This document shows, piece after piece, positions 23,681-34,609 of a stretch of 64,000 nt of DNA. Below the pieces are notes generated by a model that saw only the letters and a list, made by a program, of their open reading frames with translations, had not been told where the DNA came from and searched no databases. Within the stretch, counting starts at the first letter, position 1; every line of letters starts with the position of its first letter. A program made the translations under genes and the position numbers. Where the stretch lies: contig NC_080428.1 of assembly GCF_029873635.1 (NCBI RefSeq), positions 66,557,101 to 66,621,100 on the forward strand, given 5' to 3'. This DNA comes from Malania oleifera. Its lineage: Eukaryota > Streptophyta > Magnoliopsida > Santalales > Ximeniaceae.

Positions 23681-24358
23681 CCAATATTTTCTTACATTAT
23701 GTGTATGTATACCAGGAAAAATTTGATTAAATAAGAACAAATCATATTTCAACCTTAGAATACATTTTTTATAAAATAAATTCATAAAAATAACTAAAAG
23801 CAAAAACACTATATAACCACTCTTAGTTTTGCTAAAAAGACATGCACTCGTTTTGAGATTTTTAAAATTCAATATGCTTTTCTTCATATGGATAAATTAT
23901 ACAAGGGACCTTTCTCTCCACGTGTCTGCGTGTCTGTTTTCTTAATATTAGACATGTGACAAATTAGTTATACATTCATTAATATCAAAGAGGGACCCAT
24001 TTTCAGTAAGTATATAATTAAGGAAATAGGCACATAGACATGTGAAGGGGGAGGTCCCCTGTATAATTTCTCATCCTTAATATACGTTTTTTGGTATACT
24101 TATAGCCCTATCGTCAATTAAATAGCATAAATAGCCAATTTAAATTCAAAAAACTGAATATTTTGCCCAAGGTACACATAAAATAGCATAAATATTAGCC
24201 AAATATCTAGATAATAAACATGTAATCTCCTTATAAAAGTGTAGACTGATCAATCACTGTAATACCAATTCATGTGCATCAGGAAAAAATAGTCTTTTTT
24301 TTTGTAATCTTATTTGATTACTTAAAATAATTTGACGAAATTTTTTTTAAGTACATAT
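23681..24358. other. AT-rich intergenic DNA
   Basis: Nothing recognisable. No frame over 70 codons and no transposon motif was seen. Confidence 0.6.
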
Positions 24359-24497
24359 TTTGTAATAACCCTAAAAAGAGTTATAGAAGATTAGTGGAGT
24401 GATTTCAAAAAAAAATAAAAATAATAATTAATTAAATTTAAAAAAGAAAAGAAAAATAAAATAAAATAATTAATTTTTTTATTTTATTAATAAAATA

Positions 24498-24536
<39 letters not shown>

Positions 24537-25690
24537 CCTGAAGCTTCTTCTTCTTCTTCTTCTTCATTCCAGAGACCTGCGCAGTCTCTCTCTCTCCCTC
24601 TCTCCTCAGTTACATGACGGATTCTCGGCCGATTCGAGAATTAGTAGATACCGTTGAACTCCATTCCCCGCTGCCGTAATTTCTACCAGAGCGGATCGGT
24701 GGTAGGAGCGGCGTAGACGTATCTCATGGGATAAGCCAAATCTCCCTTTTTACCTCATTTCTTGCAAATTATAAGTCCGATTGACGAACGAACACCACCA
24801 CGAGAATTTAGGGATGATTCTCTACAAGTCTAGTGGGACGGAATTCTCATGGGGTCGTCGTGGGTAAAACCCTAAATTTGGGGTACGAAGGTTATAAGGG
24901 GTTTATTTTTAATTAATTAGGATTAATTTAGAAATACTAAAATGTTGAGCATCTGGAGTTGAAGTAAAATTTTTGAAATTTAGGACCTGAGTGAGCGCCG
25001 CGGGTGTAATTTTGGGACTCGCAGGCAAAATTCAGAAAATTAAGTGGGGGTATCAAATATTAGTTTAAATGTTAATTTGGAGTACATGAGGCCTAGAGAA
25101 GGTTAGATGGGTAGTATTTTAGGAAAATAAATTAATTAATATGGAAAAATGTAAATTGTAGGATTTGAGTTTCGGGCGCCAAGCGCGTAGGATTTGGGGT
25201 TCTAACAAGACTCTCAGTAAGCCAGGTAAGGGAAATAAATTATAGTAGCATTTTTAGAATTACTGTTTAAATTAATATGTGAAAATGAGTATATGATATT
25301 TTACCTGAAAGCTATTATGATATAAATATTAGATAAATTGTGTGACATTTGAGTAATACTAAATTGTGATGCTTTGCAGTATAAAATTAATATATTATAA
25401 ATATTAGATGAAAATTGTGTGACACATGACATGTGTTGAAAAATATGAAATATAACGATATGTATTTTCTAAGAAAATATTGAAATGAGAATGATTGATG
25501 TGATTAGTAGAAAATAATAAAATGTGATATTTATACGTGAATAGAAATTATTTGCATGAAAAATGAGATTGTACAAATTACTGATATGAGTATTTTGAGA
25601 AATATGAAAATTCGTGAAATATGATATGTACTATTATGAGATGATGGAAAGTGTATAGAAAATGATGAAAATATTTATATTGAACATGAA
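24359..25690 (+). mobile_element. Divergent LTR-like block, probably a gypsy LTR fragment
   Basis: It starts TGTAATAACCCTAAA, resembling the solo LTR at 31938 (TGTAATAACCCAAGG). It later has a CAGGTAAGGGAAATAAATTATAG stretch that parallels CAGGTAAGAGAAATATGTTATG at about 32525. An ATT microsatellite (24499-24537) and a CTT run (24544-24564) lie in the U3-like part. The right end is not defined. No CTCGTCGACGAG boxes are present, so it is at most a related family. Confidence 0.5.
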
Positions 25691-25944
25691 AAATATAAAG
25701 GAATCCAATTTCTCATGTTTTGTTATCAAGGAAACAAAAAATAAAAAATAAAAAAATATTTCAAGCGGACAAAAATTTGATTTTATACACTATTTACTTT
25801 CAATTTTCCTCAATTTTGAATAAAAAAAATTCTCTTTTTTTAAATAGTATTTTATACAAAGGAAAAAATATAATAAAAAATAAGTTTCTTTTTTTAAATC
25901 CAAATGCGTAAATAAAGTATGTCTGATTTCTTGTTGCCCTAAAC

Positions 25945-26261
25945 AATAAATGAACCGAAAGCAAAACATACCTCATCGCCAAGATGAGATACACACAGCT
26001 ACTCCCGTCGCACAGTGGTTTCACGGAAGGAAAGTGAAAAGTCAAAAACGCAATGTCCCGACAACAGGGCGGGGACCATGGCGAAGGAGAGACCGTCTCT
26101 TCTGTTTTGCTCTCTTCTGCCTGCCATCATTGTACGTCATCGTTGCCATGCATTGTTTTTTACTACGTTTGAATCCCTCCATCCTTTCTTCTGCAATCTG
26201 CGCTCAGTCTTTAATGCTCTCACCCATCGCATCCGCACAAATCAAATTCAAGATTTAAACT
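25945..26261 (+). repeat. Duplicated segment, copy 2
   Basis: Second copy of the segment at 21528-21800, 4.4 kb away in the same orientation. It runs directly into the plus-strand WAT1-like fragment. Confidence 0.85.
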
Positions 26262-26362
26262 TCATCCTTCAGGCCATTACGCTGAGGAGGTACTCTGCTC
26301 AGCTCTCCCTCACTGCCCTCGTCTGCTTTACGGGCACCCTGCAGTCCATGGCTGTCACTCTG
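26262..26362 (+). pseudogene. WAT1-related (EamA) gene fragment, inverted copy
   Basis: This encodes FILQAITLRRYSAQLSLTALVCFTGTLQSMAVTL, a transmembrane stretch typical of plant WAT1-related/nodulin-21 drug-metabolite transporters. The same exon piece occurs on the minus strand at about 27166-27290. No start, no stop context and no remaining exons are present, so it is a fragment. The two copies face each other around a palindrome centred near 26516. Confidence 0.8.
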
Positions 26363-26364
26363 GG

Positions 26365-26513
26365 TGGACTCGGCGGCCGTCGACGGAGACGATGAAGTGT
26401 TGGTACCGGCACGCAAGGCGGATCTCGGCTTCTTGCCGCCCCACGAGAAGGATACGGCGTCGTCAAATCCCAAAATCCGGAGAGTGATTTCTCGCTGTCG
26501 CCAGCATATTGCT
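26365..26513 (-). pseudogene. Unidentified gene fragment X, inverted copy
   Basis: On the minus strand it reads ILGFDDAVSFSWGGKKPRSALRAGTNTSSSPSTAAES, nearly identical to the plus-strand fragment at 26519. The nucleotide identity of the two arms is about 93% over ~120 bp by eye. At its far end it is fused directly to the WAT1 fragment. I do not recognise the gene. Confidence 0.7.
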
Positions 26514-26518
26514 GGAAA

Positions 26519-27016
26519 TCACTCACCGAATTTTGGAATTTGACGACGCCGCATCCTTCTCGTGGGGCGGCAAGAAGCCGAGATCCGCCTTGCGTGCCAG
26601 TGCCAACACTTCATCGACTCCGTCGACGGCCGCCGAGTCCACCCGTACCAGCCCTGATACGCCGCTCTTGTTCCCCTCCAAAGAGTCTGAACACCATCCG
26701 AGTCACTCCAAGATAAGCATCTCGCACAAAAGGGTATGTCAATTTCTTGGTTTTTTCTTCCTGATCTTTAGAGAGCATATCCCTGTTTAATCGAATGAAT
26801 AATTCATTCTCCCATTCTGAATCTGTGTATAAGTGATTTCTTTGTTTCATAAGAAAACAAAAAAAACAAAGGGAAAATTGACCCAGAACAGAGACTCTGT
26901 CACCTTTGTGTCACATGAGTTATTGATTTTCCTCTTATTATTTCTTGTGGAACAGAAGGTAGATAACGCGAGCCAGATGATAGGCTTCGCCGGAACGAAA
27001 AGAAAAAAGAACAGGT
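26519..27016 (+). pseudogene. Unidentified gene fragment X, two exon-like pieces
   Basis: 26519 to about 26733 reads ILEFDDAASFSWGGKKPRSALRAS...ESEHHPSHSKISISHKR and ends at a GTATGT-type donor. A second piece after an AG near 26955 reads KVDNASQMIGFAGTKRKKNR and ends at GTATTT near 27016. The codon pattern and splice-like edges suggest real gene exons, rich in Ser, Pro and basic residues. No domain is recognised. It has neither a credible start nor an end here and lies inside a rearranged block. Confidence 0.55.
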
Positions 27017-27165
27017 ATTTCATTTTATATTTCCCCCAATTTTTTGTCCTCAGAAATCAATATTCAATCTCAATCACCTCTGTTTTTTCTTTATATAACT
27101 TTTATGAGGTGGGGGTAGGTCTCTGCTTCTGTGGGTCAATATTAAACACTATATTCTATACTACA

Positions 27166-27604
27166 GCAATGGACTGCAGGGTGCCCGTAAAGCAGACGAG
27201 GGCAGTGAGGGAGAACTGAGCAGAGTACCTCCTCAGCGTCATGGCATGAAGGATGAAGAAAGAAGCCCATGCGAGGGTGGCAATGATGAAGAGAATGGAG
27301 CCTTAAGCCAGTCTCTGTCTGTATTACCGGCGGCAGCAACAGTCGTCGGTGAATGTGATGTAGGAGGATGGATGTGGCTAGACCACACCATGTTCACCAC
27401 GTCTCCCTTGTACAGAGTCATCAGCATGGCTCCGCCTACCGTCACCACTGTTCCCACCACCTTCGCTTGACATCTCACCTTCTTGATGCCAACCTTCTCC
27501 ATTTTGCACAGAACTGCCATCAGGAATGTCATTGCAGGAAGCATGTTGCTCATGGCACAGGAGAAGGTAGGTGGGGCGCCGTCGTGATTGTTATTACAGG
27601 TCAT
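27166..27604 (-). pseudogene. WAT1-related (EamA-type) transporter fragment
   Basis: The minus strand encodes TFSCAMSNMLPAMTFLMAVLCKMEKVGIKKVRCQAKVVGTVVTVGGAMLMTLYKGDVVNMVWS, the middle of a plant WAT1-related protein: the end of the first EamA domain, where these integral membrane transporters are highly conserved. After a short variable loop (DRDWLK) a frame change leads to the LAWASFFILHAMTLRRYSAQFSLTALVCFTGTLQSIA region (about 27290-27166). The N-terminal exons should lie to the right but are cut off by the copia 5' LTR at 27590. The C-terminal half is missing. It is a non-functional fragment. Confidence 0.88.
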
Positions 27605-27772
27605 AGTTAGTTTAGTTAGTTTGTTCTTTATTTTAAGTTAAGTCTGTTGTTCACCTCATGATTTCTGTTTTCTTCCATTCTCTTGTTATATATACAGAGA
27701 ATATCAGATTGTAAATTTGAGAATATTATTCTTCTTCTCTCTCTCTCTATTGTTCTCTCATTACTTGTTACA
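27590..27772 (+). repeat. Copia 1 5' LTR
   Basis: Starts TGTTATTACAG and ends TTGTTACA. It aligns with 33993-34246. It contains TATATATACAGAGAATATCAG and a short CT run. Confidence 0.9.
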
Positions 27773-27783
27773 TGGTATCAGAG
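27773..27783 (+). promoter_or_regulatory. Copia 1 primer binding site
   Basis: TGGTATCAGAG directly abuts the LTR; initiator Met-tRNA type. Confidence 0.9.
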
Positions 27784-27837
27784 AAATGATCTTAAGAAGG
27801 GTATGCCACAATGTCCATCCCTCCTTCCTCTGCATTA

Positions 27838-28700
27838 CTTCTATGTCCAACACAAATGTAGAGAATAGGCCATACCATTTACAGAATGGTGATTCATCAT
27901 GGTGAAAATTATCATACATGGAGCAGGTCGATGATGATGACCTTGAAGGTGAAAAACAAAATTGGTTTTGTAGATGGATCAATTGTTCAACCACCTTCAA
28001 TAGATCCTTTGATTGCTTTATGGGAAAGATGCAACAATATGGTATGCTCTTGGATTATCAGTTCTGTGTCAAGAGAAAATGGAGCAAGTATCATCTGCTC
28101 ACATACTACAAAAGATATGTGGCAAGACCTCAAGAACAGGTTTATACAAGGAAATGGACCCAGAATTTTTCAACTTCAGAAAGATTTATCAATGCTGGTT
28201 CAAGAGCATATGTCGGTAAGGGATTACTATACAAAATTCAAATCTTGGTGGGATGAATTGGCTGATGACAATCAGATTTCCACATGTTCTTGTGGAATTT
28301 TAAGAACTTGCACATGTGATGCCATTCAGCAGTTCTTGAAATATCAAGATAGACAACATGTTATTCAATTCTTGATAAGATTGAATGAATATTTTTCTCA
28401 TGTTAGAGGTCAAATTCTGATGATGGAACCTCTACCAGAGATCAACAAAGTATTTTCTTTAATTGTTCAAGAAGAGAAATAGAGGGAAATTGGCAGAACT
28501 GGAGCAACTGATACTATGGTTTTTTTGAGTAAAATGCAAGACTCAAATTCTTCAGGCCAAAAATTTACTTCTGGAAATTAGCAACAAAGGAAAACAAAAT
28601 TGGTTTGTATTCATTGTGGATTAAATAATCATACATTTGTTAAATGCTACAAAATACATGGCTATCCTCCATGATTCAAGTTTAACAACCCTCGACAAAA
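27838..28700 (+). pseudogene. Copia 1 gag
   Basis: An open frame of 198 codons (27886-28482) reads HHGENYHTWSRSMMMTLKVKNKIGFVDG, then WERCNNMVCSWIISSVS, TTKDMWQDLKNRFIQGNGPRIFQLQKDL and YYTKFKSWWDELADD, the copia gag/UBN2 domain. The stop at 28480 is followed, still in frame, by a zinc knuckle CIHCGLNNHTFVKC (CX2CX4HX4C) near 28610. An earlier in-frame stop lies near 27865. Gag would form the virus-like particle. Confidence 0.88.
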
Positions 28701-28859
28701 AAGGAAAGTCTTCATCAGCAAATAAAGTTATAAGCCAACCTCTTGATACACCCTTTGAGTCTGTAAATCAATTACCTTTCTCTCATGAGGATTGTCAGAA
28801 GTTGTTAGCTTTAATCCACTCTCAATCAAATGAAACCAATCACTCACCAAGCAGCCAAT

Positions 28860-30145
28860 ATTGTTTCTAACATTCCTTCACAAAAAACTCAAGGTATGAT
28901 TCTTTCCAGCTTTCCTCCGAGCCATTCAGTATCTTCAATATCTCAGAATAATTGGATAATAGATACTGGTGCTACAAACCATATAATTCATTCCAATGAT
29001 TTTTTTATGTCCATAACAAAGTTCTCAAACACTTCTGTTATGCTTCCCAATGGCAACAATGTACCAGTTACTCATCTTGGAACAGTAAATTTATCTAAAA
29101 GATTAATTCTTAAAGATGTACTTTGTGTACCATCTTTTTCATACGATTTGCTTTCATTTAACAAATTTACTTCATCTCAGCAATGCATTTTCATATTCTT
29201 ACCCAATGTTTGTTTTATTCAGGAATTTACCCCATGGAGGATGATTGGGATTGCAAGAAAGACTGCTGTGCTATACATTTTGTAACAATCAGGTGCTTAT
29301 GCTGTTGAGTCTCCATAAACATCAACCACTGTGAATTTTGTCACAACTTCCAAAATTTGCCATAGCAGATTAGGCCATCCTTCCATATCTCGATTGTATT
29401 TTCTTTCACGGAATGTACCAAATATAATTTTTTCAGACAAACCTGATAGTCATAGTACAATTTGTCATCTTGCCAAACATAAAAGGTTTCCTTTTGAGAC
29501 TCATTCTTATAATAAAAGTCCTTCTTTCAATCTTATTCATGCTGATATATGGGGACCTTTTTCTATTTCAACTCATAATGGTTCTAACTACTTTCTAACC
29601 TTGGTGGATGATCATTCAAGATTTACTTGGACTTAATGAAAACAAAGTCTGAAGTCAAAAATATTTTCATTACCTTTTATAATCTGGTTGAAACACAGTT
29701 TGGCACAAAAATAAAATGCCCGAGATCTGACAATGGTTTAGAATTCAAAATGACAAATTTTTTTCATTCAAAAGGAATTTTACATCAAGTGTCATATGTA
29801 GAGACACCTCAACAAAATTCTATAGTTAAAAGAAAACACCAACATCTTTTAAATGTAACAAGAGCCTTACGATTTCAATCCAACATACCTTTGATTTTTT
29901 GGGGAGAATGCATACTTGCTGCAACATATCTTATCAATAGAATTTTATCTTTAATTTTGAGTAACAAATCTCCATATGAAGTTTTGTATCATTCAATCCC
30001 CACATATCATCATTTAAAGGTCTTTGGGTGTTTATGTTATGCATCCACTCTTGCCAAAAACAGATCCAAATTTTCCCCAAGAGCAAGAAAATGCATGTTT
30101 GTAGGATATCCTTTTGGTATAAAGGGTTACAAATTAACTTTATGA
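28860..30145 (+). pseudogene. Copia 1 protease and integrase
   Basis: The protease motif WIIDTGATNHI (near 28955) is intact. The GAG-pre-integrase part has CHSRLGHPS (29355) and a zinc-binding His/Cys pattern. The integrase core shows IHADIWGP (first Asp, near 29540), RSDNGLEF (second Asp, near 29725) and [16 protein letters not shown] (near 29810). The Glu that belongs before RKH is Lys here, so the DDE triad is broken. The end ([10 protein letters not shown]...KCMFVGYP) is typical copia. A stop at 29634 splits the core and another lies near 29284. Confidence 0.9.
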
Positions 30146-30220
30146 TTTGGAATAGAAATTTTTTTTTTTATCTCCAAAGATGTCACATTTCATGAATCCT
30201 TATTTCTTTTATTATTCTCT

Positions 30221-31300
30221 TTGGATCCATATTCTATGACTGATAATTCATTTCAGTCAAATTTCATTTCAGAAAATTCTATTGCAATTCTTCCTAAACC
30301 AATCTCAGATTCCACTGAAAATGTTAGCTATTCTGTACCATTACAATTTGAACCTCCTTCAGATTTATCATTACATGATACCAATCAATTTCCTTCTTTG
30401 AGAAAATCAACTCGACAGCACAAGAGGCTTGGTTATTTGCAACATTATCATTGCAACTTAGCAACTTCTGCTTCTCAATCATCTAACAGAGATCCTATTC
30501 TTAATTCAGGTACAAAATATAGCATATCTGATGTTCTTTCTTATTCCAAATTATTTGAATCACATAAAGCTTTCTCAGCTGCTATTTATTCTGATTTAGA
30601 ACCTTCCTTTTATCATCAAGCTGTCAAGCATGCTCATTGGAGAGCTTCTATGTTTGCAGAATTATCTGCATTAGAAAAGAATGATAATTGGATCCTTACT
30701 CCATTATCATCTCATAAAATTGCTATAGGTTGTAAGTGGGTCTATAAAATTAAATACAACTCTGATGGTTCCATAGAGAGACACAAGGCAAGACTTGTTG
30801 CGAAAGGGTATACTCAAATGGAAGGCTTAGATTTTTTTGAGACTTTTTCACCTGTTGCAAAGATGGTTACTGTGAGGTGTGTCCTGTCACTTGCTGCCAT
30901 ATACAATTGGCATATTCTTCATCTTGATGTTAACAATGCTTTCTTGTATGGAGAATTAGATAAAGAAGTTTATATGAAACTTCCTCCAGGTTATATTATT
31001 AAAGGGGACACAAGAGTATGTAAATTGTAAAGGTCTTTATATGGCTTGAAGCAAACTTTAAGACAATGGAATTCGAAATTTATCTCTGTGCTGTTTGCCA
31101 TGGGTTTTTCAAAATCCTAGGCTGACTATTCATTGTTTACTAAGAAAGAAGGTAGCACTTTTGTTGTCTCGTTGTTATTTGTTGATGACATCCTACTAGC
31201 TAGTAGTGATATATCTGCCATTGAAAGTATTAAAAGTTCTTTGAGTACTGAATTTCAGTTGAAGGATTTGGGACCAGCAAAGTTTTTTCTTGGTATGAAA
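30221..31300 (+). pseudogene. Copia 1 reverse transcriptase
   Basis: An open run of 269 codons (30221-31030) covers [65 protein letters not shown] and [25 protein letters not shown] stop at 31028-31030 is followed in frame by SLYGLKQTLRQW and LLFVDDILLASSD (near 31175), so the catalytic VDD pair is kept. Further stops at about 31119 and 31301 and a frame change near 31310 inactivate it. Confidence 0.9.
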
Positions 31301-31401
31301 TAGCCTGATCAAAAAAGGGCATCTCTTTGTCTCAAATAAAATATTGCTTAGAGCTTATTTAAGATTCTAGTTTACTTGCTCCTAAGCCAGTTTCTTTTCC
31401 T

Positions 31402-31937
31402 ATGGATACTCATACGAAGTTATCTAAAGATGATGGTGCATTAGTGGATGATGTTTCAGCTTATAGAAGGTTAATTGGTAGGTTATTATACTCGACTCAC
31501 ACTAGACCTGACATTACATTTGCTATCCATCATCTTTTCCAATTCTTAGATAGTCCTCGAATGCCTCATTTACAAGCTGCTATGAGAATTTTGCATTATC
31601 TCAAATCTGCTCTTGGCCAAGGTTTATTTTTCCCATCCTCATCGACGGTTCATATCAAAGCCTTCTCAGATTTTGATTGGGCTAGCTGTATGGATACTCA
31701 CAGATTAATCAATGGTTATTGTATTTTTATTGGAGATTCTCTTGTTTCATGGAAATCCAAGAAGAAGCACACAGTATCAAGATCTTCAGCTAAGGCTGAG
31801 TATAGATCAATGGTCTTCTCATTTGTGAAATTATTTGGATTAAAGCTCTCCTTACTAATTTGCATCAACATCATCCCCAACCAACTCTCTTATTATGTGA
31901 TAACTGAGCTGCTCTTCACATTGTAGCCAACCCAGTA
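31402..31937 (+). pseudogene. Copia 1 RNase H, first part
   Basis: SAYRRLIGRLLYSTHTRPDITFAIHHLFQF, QAAMRILHYLKSALGQGLFF, KAFSDFDWASCMDTHRLINGYCIFIGDSLVSWKSKKKHTVSRSSAKAEYRSM is copia RNase H. In the usual DADWA the middle residue is Phe, and the Asp after SR is altered. The frame shifts near 31850 and is cut at 31937 by the inserted solo LTR. The missing codons (PVYHE...TKHIEID) continue at 33821. Confidence 0.88.
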
Positions 31938-33820
31938 TGTAATAACCCAAGGAATTTAATCAAGACCTCGTCGATGAATACAGGGGACTCATTGACGAGG
32001 GTATAGAGGATCTCGTCGACGAAGACATGCTTTGTCGATGAGGAAATACCAAGTGACTGCTTTTCCAAGTTTTGAATTTCGTTGATGAGGAGAAGGCATT
32101 CGTCGACGAATCTCCTTCTTGACCTCGTCGATGAAGCCCAACGTATAAATAGTATTAAACTTGGATTTTATGCAAAATTATCAGCGAAACCTTCTCTCTC
32201 TCTCTCTCCTCCACGGTTCTTCCCTCTTCTCTCTTTGATTCTAGCTGCGTTAGTCACCAGATCGGCGATCTGAGGCCACCGCGACGCTCCTCGGAAAGTT
32301 CTCTCCAAGTCTGCCATAGCAGATCGTTGGTGGGACGAAATTGAATTTCATCCCAAATTCAGGGTAAGGTCTTTTATACAATATTTGGCTTTCCAGCAGT
32401 TGTAGGAAATGTAGTAGTCAAAGAAATAGTGATATTTTTTTCTGGTAAATATTGTTTTTAGGGTGTTGAGTGGGGAACCCTGCGGGAGTAGAATCCGTCA
32501 CAGTAGGGGATTTTAGCAAGAATCAGGTAAGAGAAATATGTTATGCTAGGTAATTCAATTATGATTCAGTACAAATCATATGTTTTAGCAAAATATTATT
32601 CAGACCATATATACAGTTTTCAGAGCCTGATAATATTGATATTTAGTTGTGTGGCATGAATTTAATATTAGATCAGCACAGGGTTTATATAATTTTTAGA
32701 ATACCATGATTTATAGTATATATACAGAAACCTGTATTTTACAGCATTCTCAGAATATTATGATATACCAATTTCAAAACCATAACATTCAGTTATCGCA
32801 ATTAATAAGATATTTCAGTTATTTAGTTATGCAGATACCTTAGATATTTAGTTATTATAGTTTATTCAGATCAGTTTATATAATGTTATGGTTATTTTAG
32901 TTGTTACAAAATCATGGTAAAAACAGTATTTTAGAAATATCAGTTATTTATATATAGTATCAGACCCTGATGGACCATATTCAGCCAGTAGAGCACGGTA
33001 CCGTAGTTATATTCAATTCAGAGTGCAACCACTACTCAGATAGTATATGGTATTCAGAAGTCGATTGTGTCTATGTTGTGGACAGGCTCCCCATCATATA
33101 TGGGTTGAGGGGGCTGATTTGACTATCGGACTTTCAGTTGACTTACCCTGGTCGGCCAGCCAAGTTAGGTCTTGCCTTCGGGCCGCACAACCCTGTCATG
33201 AGGGGTTAAATCATGACTTTCAGTTATCCATCCAGGTAATCTTTTCAGTTATTATATATATGTATGATCAGATTTATAGAAAATAGTCATACCTATAGAT
33301 ATTAGTAGTATTATGAATAAATATTCAGGAAAATTAGTTTATGTTAAGTAACATAGGTATGATTTATATTGCAACAGGTATACAGGTTTGACTCAACTTT
33401 GTTATTTATGGTATTTTCTAAGTTAGATTTTACTAGCATGTAGCTCACTTGCCACACACCAGCAATAGCATATTTCGTCTTACTGAGCATCGACTCATCC
33501 CAATAAATTGATATTTTTCTGGTGATCCAGGTAAGCGAGTAGATCAGGCTCGCAGATAGAGGGGGTTACAGTGCAAGCCTATCAGTAGGGTGAGTCTTTT
33601 TGGGGAAGGGAGTACTGTTGTGTAGCCTAATTCAGTTATATACGTGTAATTTGAGAATAATCTAGCACTCTGGTATTGTATTGTATATATGTGGTTGTGG
33701 ATTATGTGAATTTAGCTTCTCGCTGCTTAGGCTGTAGTTAGAATTAAATTAGCAGGTATCAGAGCAGTGTGAACTTTAGTTTATATTTTTTTTTAAAAAA
33801 AAATTGAGCTAGTCGTTACC
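31938..33820 (+). mobile_element. Solo LTR of the CTCGTCGACGAG-box gypsy family, copy a
   Basis: A 1.88-kb block inserted in the copia RNase H and flanked by the direct repeat CAGTA (31933-31937 and 33821-33825; 7 bp, CCCAGTA, if the edge bases are counted). Removing it restores the copia codons for PVYHE. It starts TGTAATAACC and ends near GTCGTTAC, like the LTR at 38028. The U3 holds seven CTCGTCGACGAG-type boxes and TATAAATAG at 32144. No internal retrotransposon region is present. Confidence 0.88.
31967..32152 (+). promoter_or_regulatory. Array of seven CTCGTCGACGAG-type boxes plus TATA box
   Basis: Box starts are near 31967, 31988, 32012, 32032, 32078, 32099 and 32124, mostly 18-26 bp apart. 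Each is a variant of the palindrome CTCGTCGACGAG. TATAAATAG follows at 32144. This layout recurs in the LTRs at 38028, 62951 and 63419. Confidence 0.85.
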
Positions 33821-33970
33821 CAGTATACCATGAATGCACTAAGCACATTGAAATAGATTGCCAATTAGTGCGTGAGAATTTGCACGAGGGCCTGATTACT
33901 ACTTTACATGTATCTTCTGTTGGGTTCTAAGTCATTCAATAATCTTTTGTCCAAAATGAATGTGCATAAC
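33821..33970 (+). pseudogene. Copia 1 RNase H, end
   Basis: After the CAGTA repeat the codons continue YHECTKHIEIDCQLVRENLHEG, the conserved end of copia RNase H, and lead to the polypurine tract at 33985-33994. Confidence 0.85.
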
Positions 33971-33992
33971 ATTTACACATCATCTTGAGGGG

Positions 33993-34161
33993 GACTATTA
34001 CAGCTCATAGTTAGTTTAGTTAGTTTGTTCTTTATTTATAGTTAAGTCTGTTGTTCAGATCATGGTTTCTGTTTTTCTTTTTTCTTTTTTCTTTTCCATT
34101 CTTTGGTTATATATACAGAGAATATCAGATTGTAAATTCAAGATTAATGAGAAGATTCTTT

Positions 34162-34234
<73 letters not shown>

Positions 34235-34246
34235 TACTATGTTATA
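33993..34246 (+). repeat. Copia 1 3' LTR with expanded CT/CA microsatellite
   Basis: It aligns with the 5' LTR (TATTACAG, CATAGTTAGTTTAGTTAG, ATATATACAGAGAATATCAG). The short CT run of the 5' LTR is about (CT)20 followed by (CA)15 here (34164-34233). The first bases have decayed (GACTATT for TGTTATT). Confidence 0.88.
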
Positions 34247-34531
34247 ATATTAGTAGGACTATACTTGGTGCTATGGGGAAAATACAAGGAGTACAAAGAG
34301 AAGGAAGTCGAAGTGATGTCAAAACCAGTGAGATAGAGTGGCGGAGAGATGGGGTGGTCGACGTTGATGCCGATCATGATTGAAGACATCGACATTGAAG
34401 CTGCAAATAATGACAGTACTCATGATCATGAACTGTGGAAGAATGAAATAAACAACGGGTCTGTGCCTACTTTTGCCATTAGTGTTCCAATTCCACAACT
34501 TCCCATGACTGTTGTGGAAGCACCAAAAGCT

Positions 34532-34609
<78 letters not shown>

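Larger units (their letters stand above)
27590..34246 (+). mobile_element. Ty1/copia element 1, with both LTRs, nested
   Basis: Short LTRs (27590-27772 and about 33993-34246) enclose gag, protease, integrase, RT and RNase H in copia order. RNase H is interrupted by a solo LTR (31938-33820). Numerous stops and a lost integrase Glu make it inactive. A polypurine tract CTTGAGGGGGA precedes the 3' LTR. A matching target duplication was not found at the outer ends. RT and gag style resembles the Ale/Retrofit group. Confidence 0.9.

Noticed and set aside
31967-32136. Regularly spaced repeats as a CRISPR array
   Set aside because: The boxes are 12-13 bp imperfect palindromes in a plant LTR U3 followed by a TATA box; no cas genes and a eukaryotic context.
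33755-33765. GGTATCAGAGC as a primer binding site of an internal element
   Set aside because: It lies inside solo LTR copy a, about 65 bp before the LTR end as judged from copy b and the CAGTA duplication; most likely chance.
27590-34246. Endogenous pararetrovirus or other plant virus insertion
   Set aside because: All polyproteins follow copia or gypsy order with LTRs and Met-tRNA primer sites; no movement-protein or coat-protein motif of a caulimovirid was seen.
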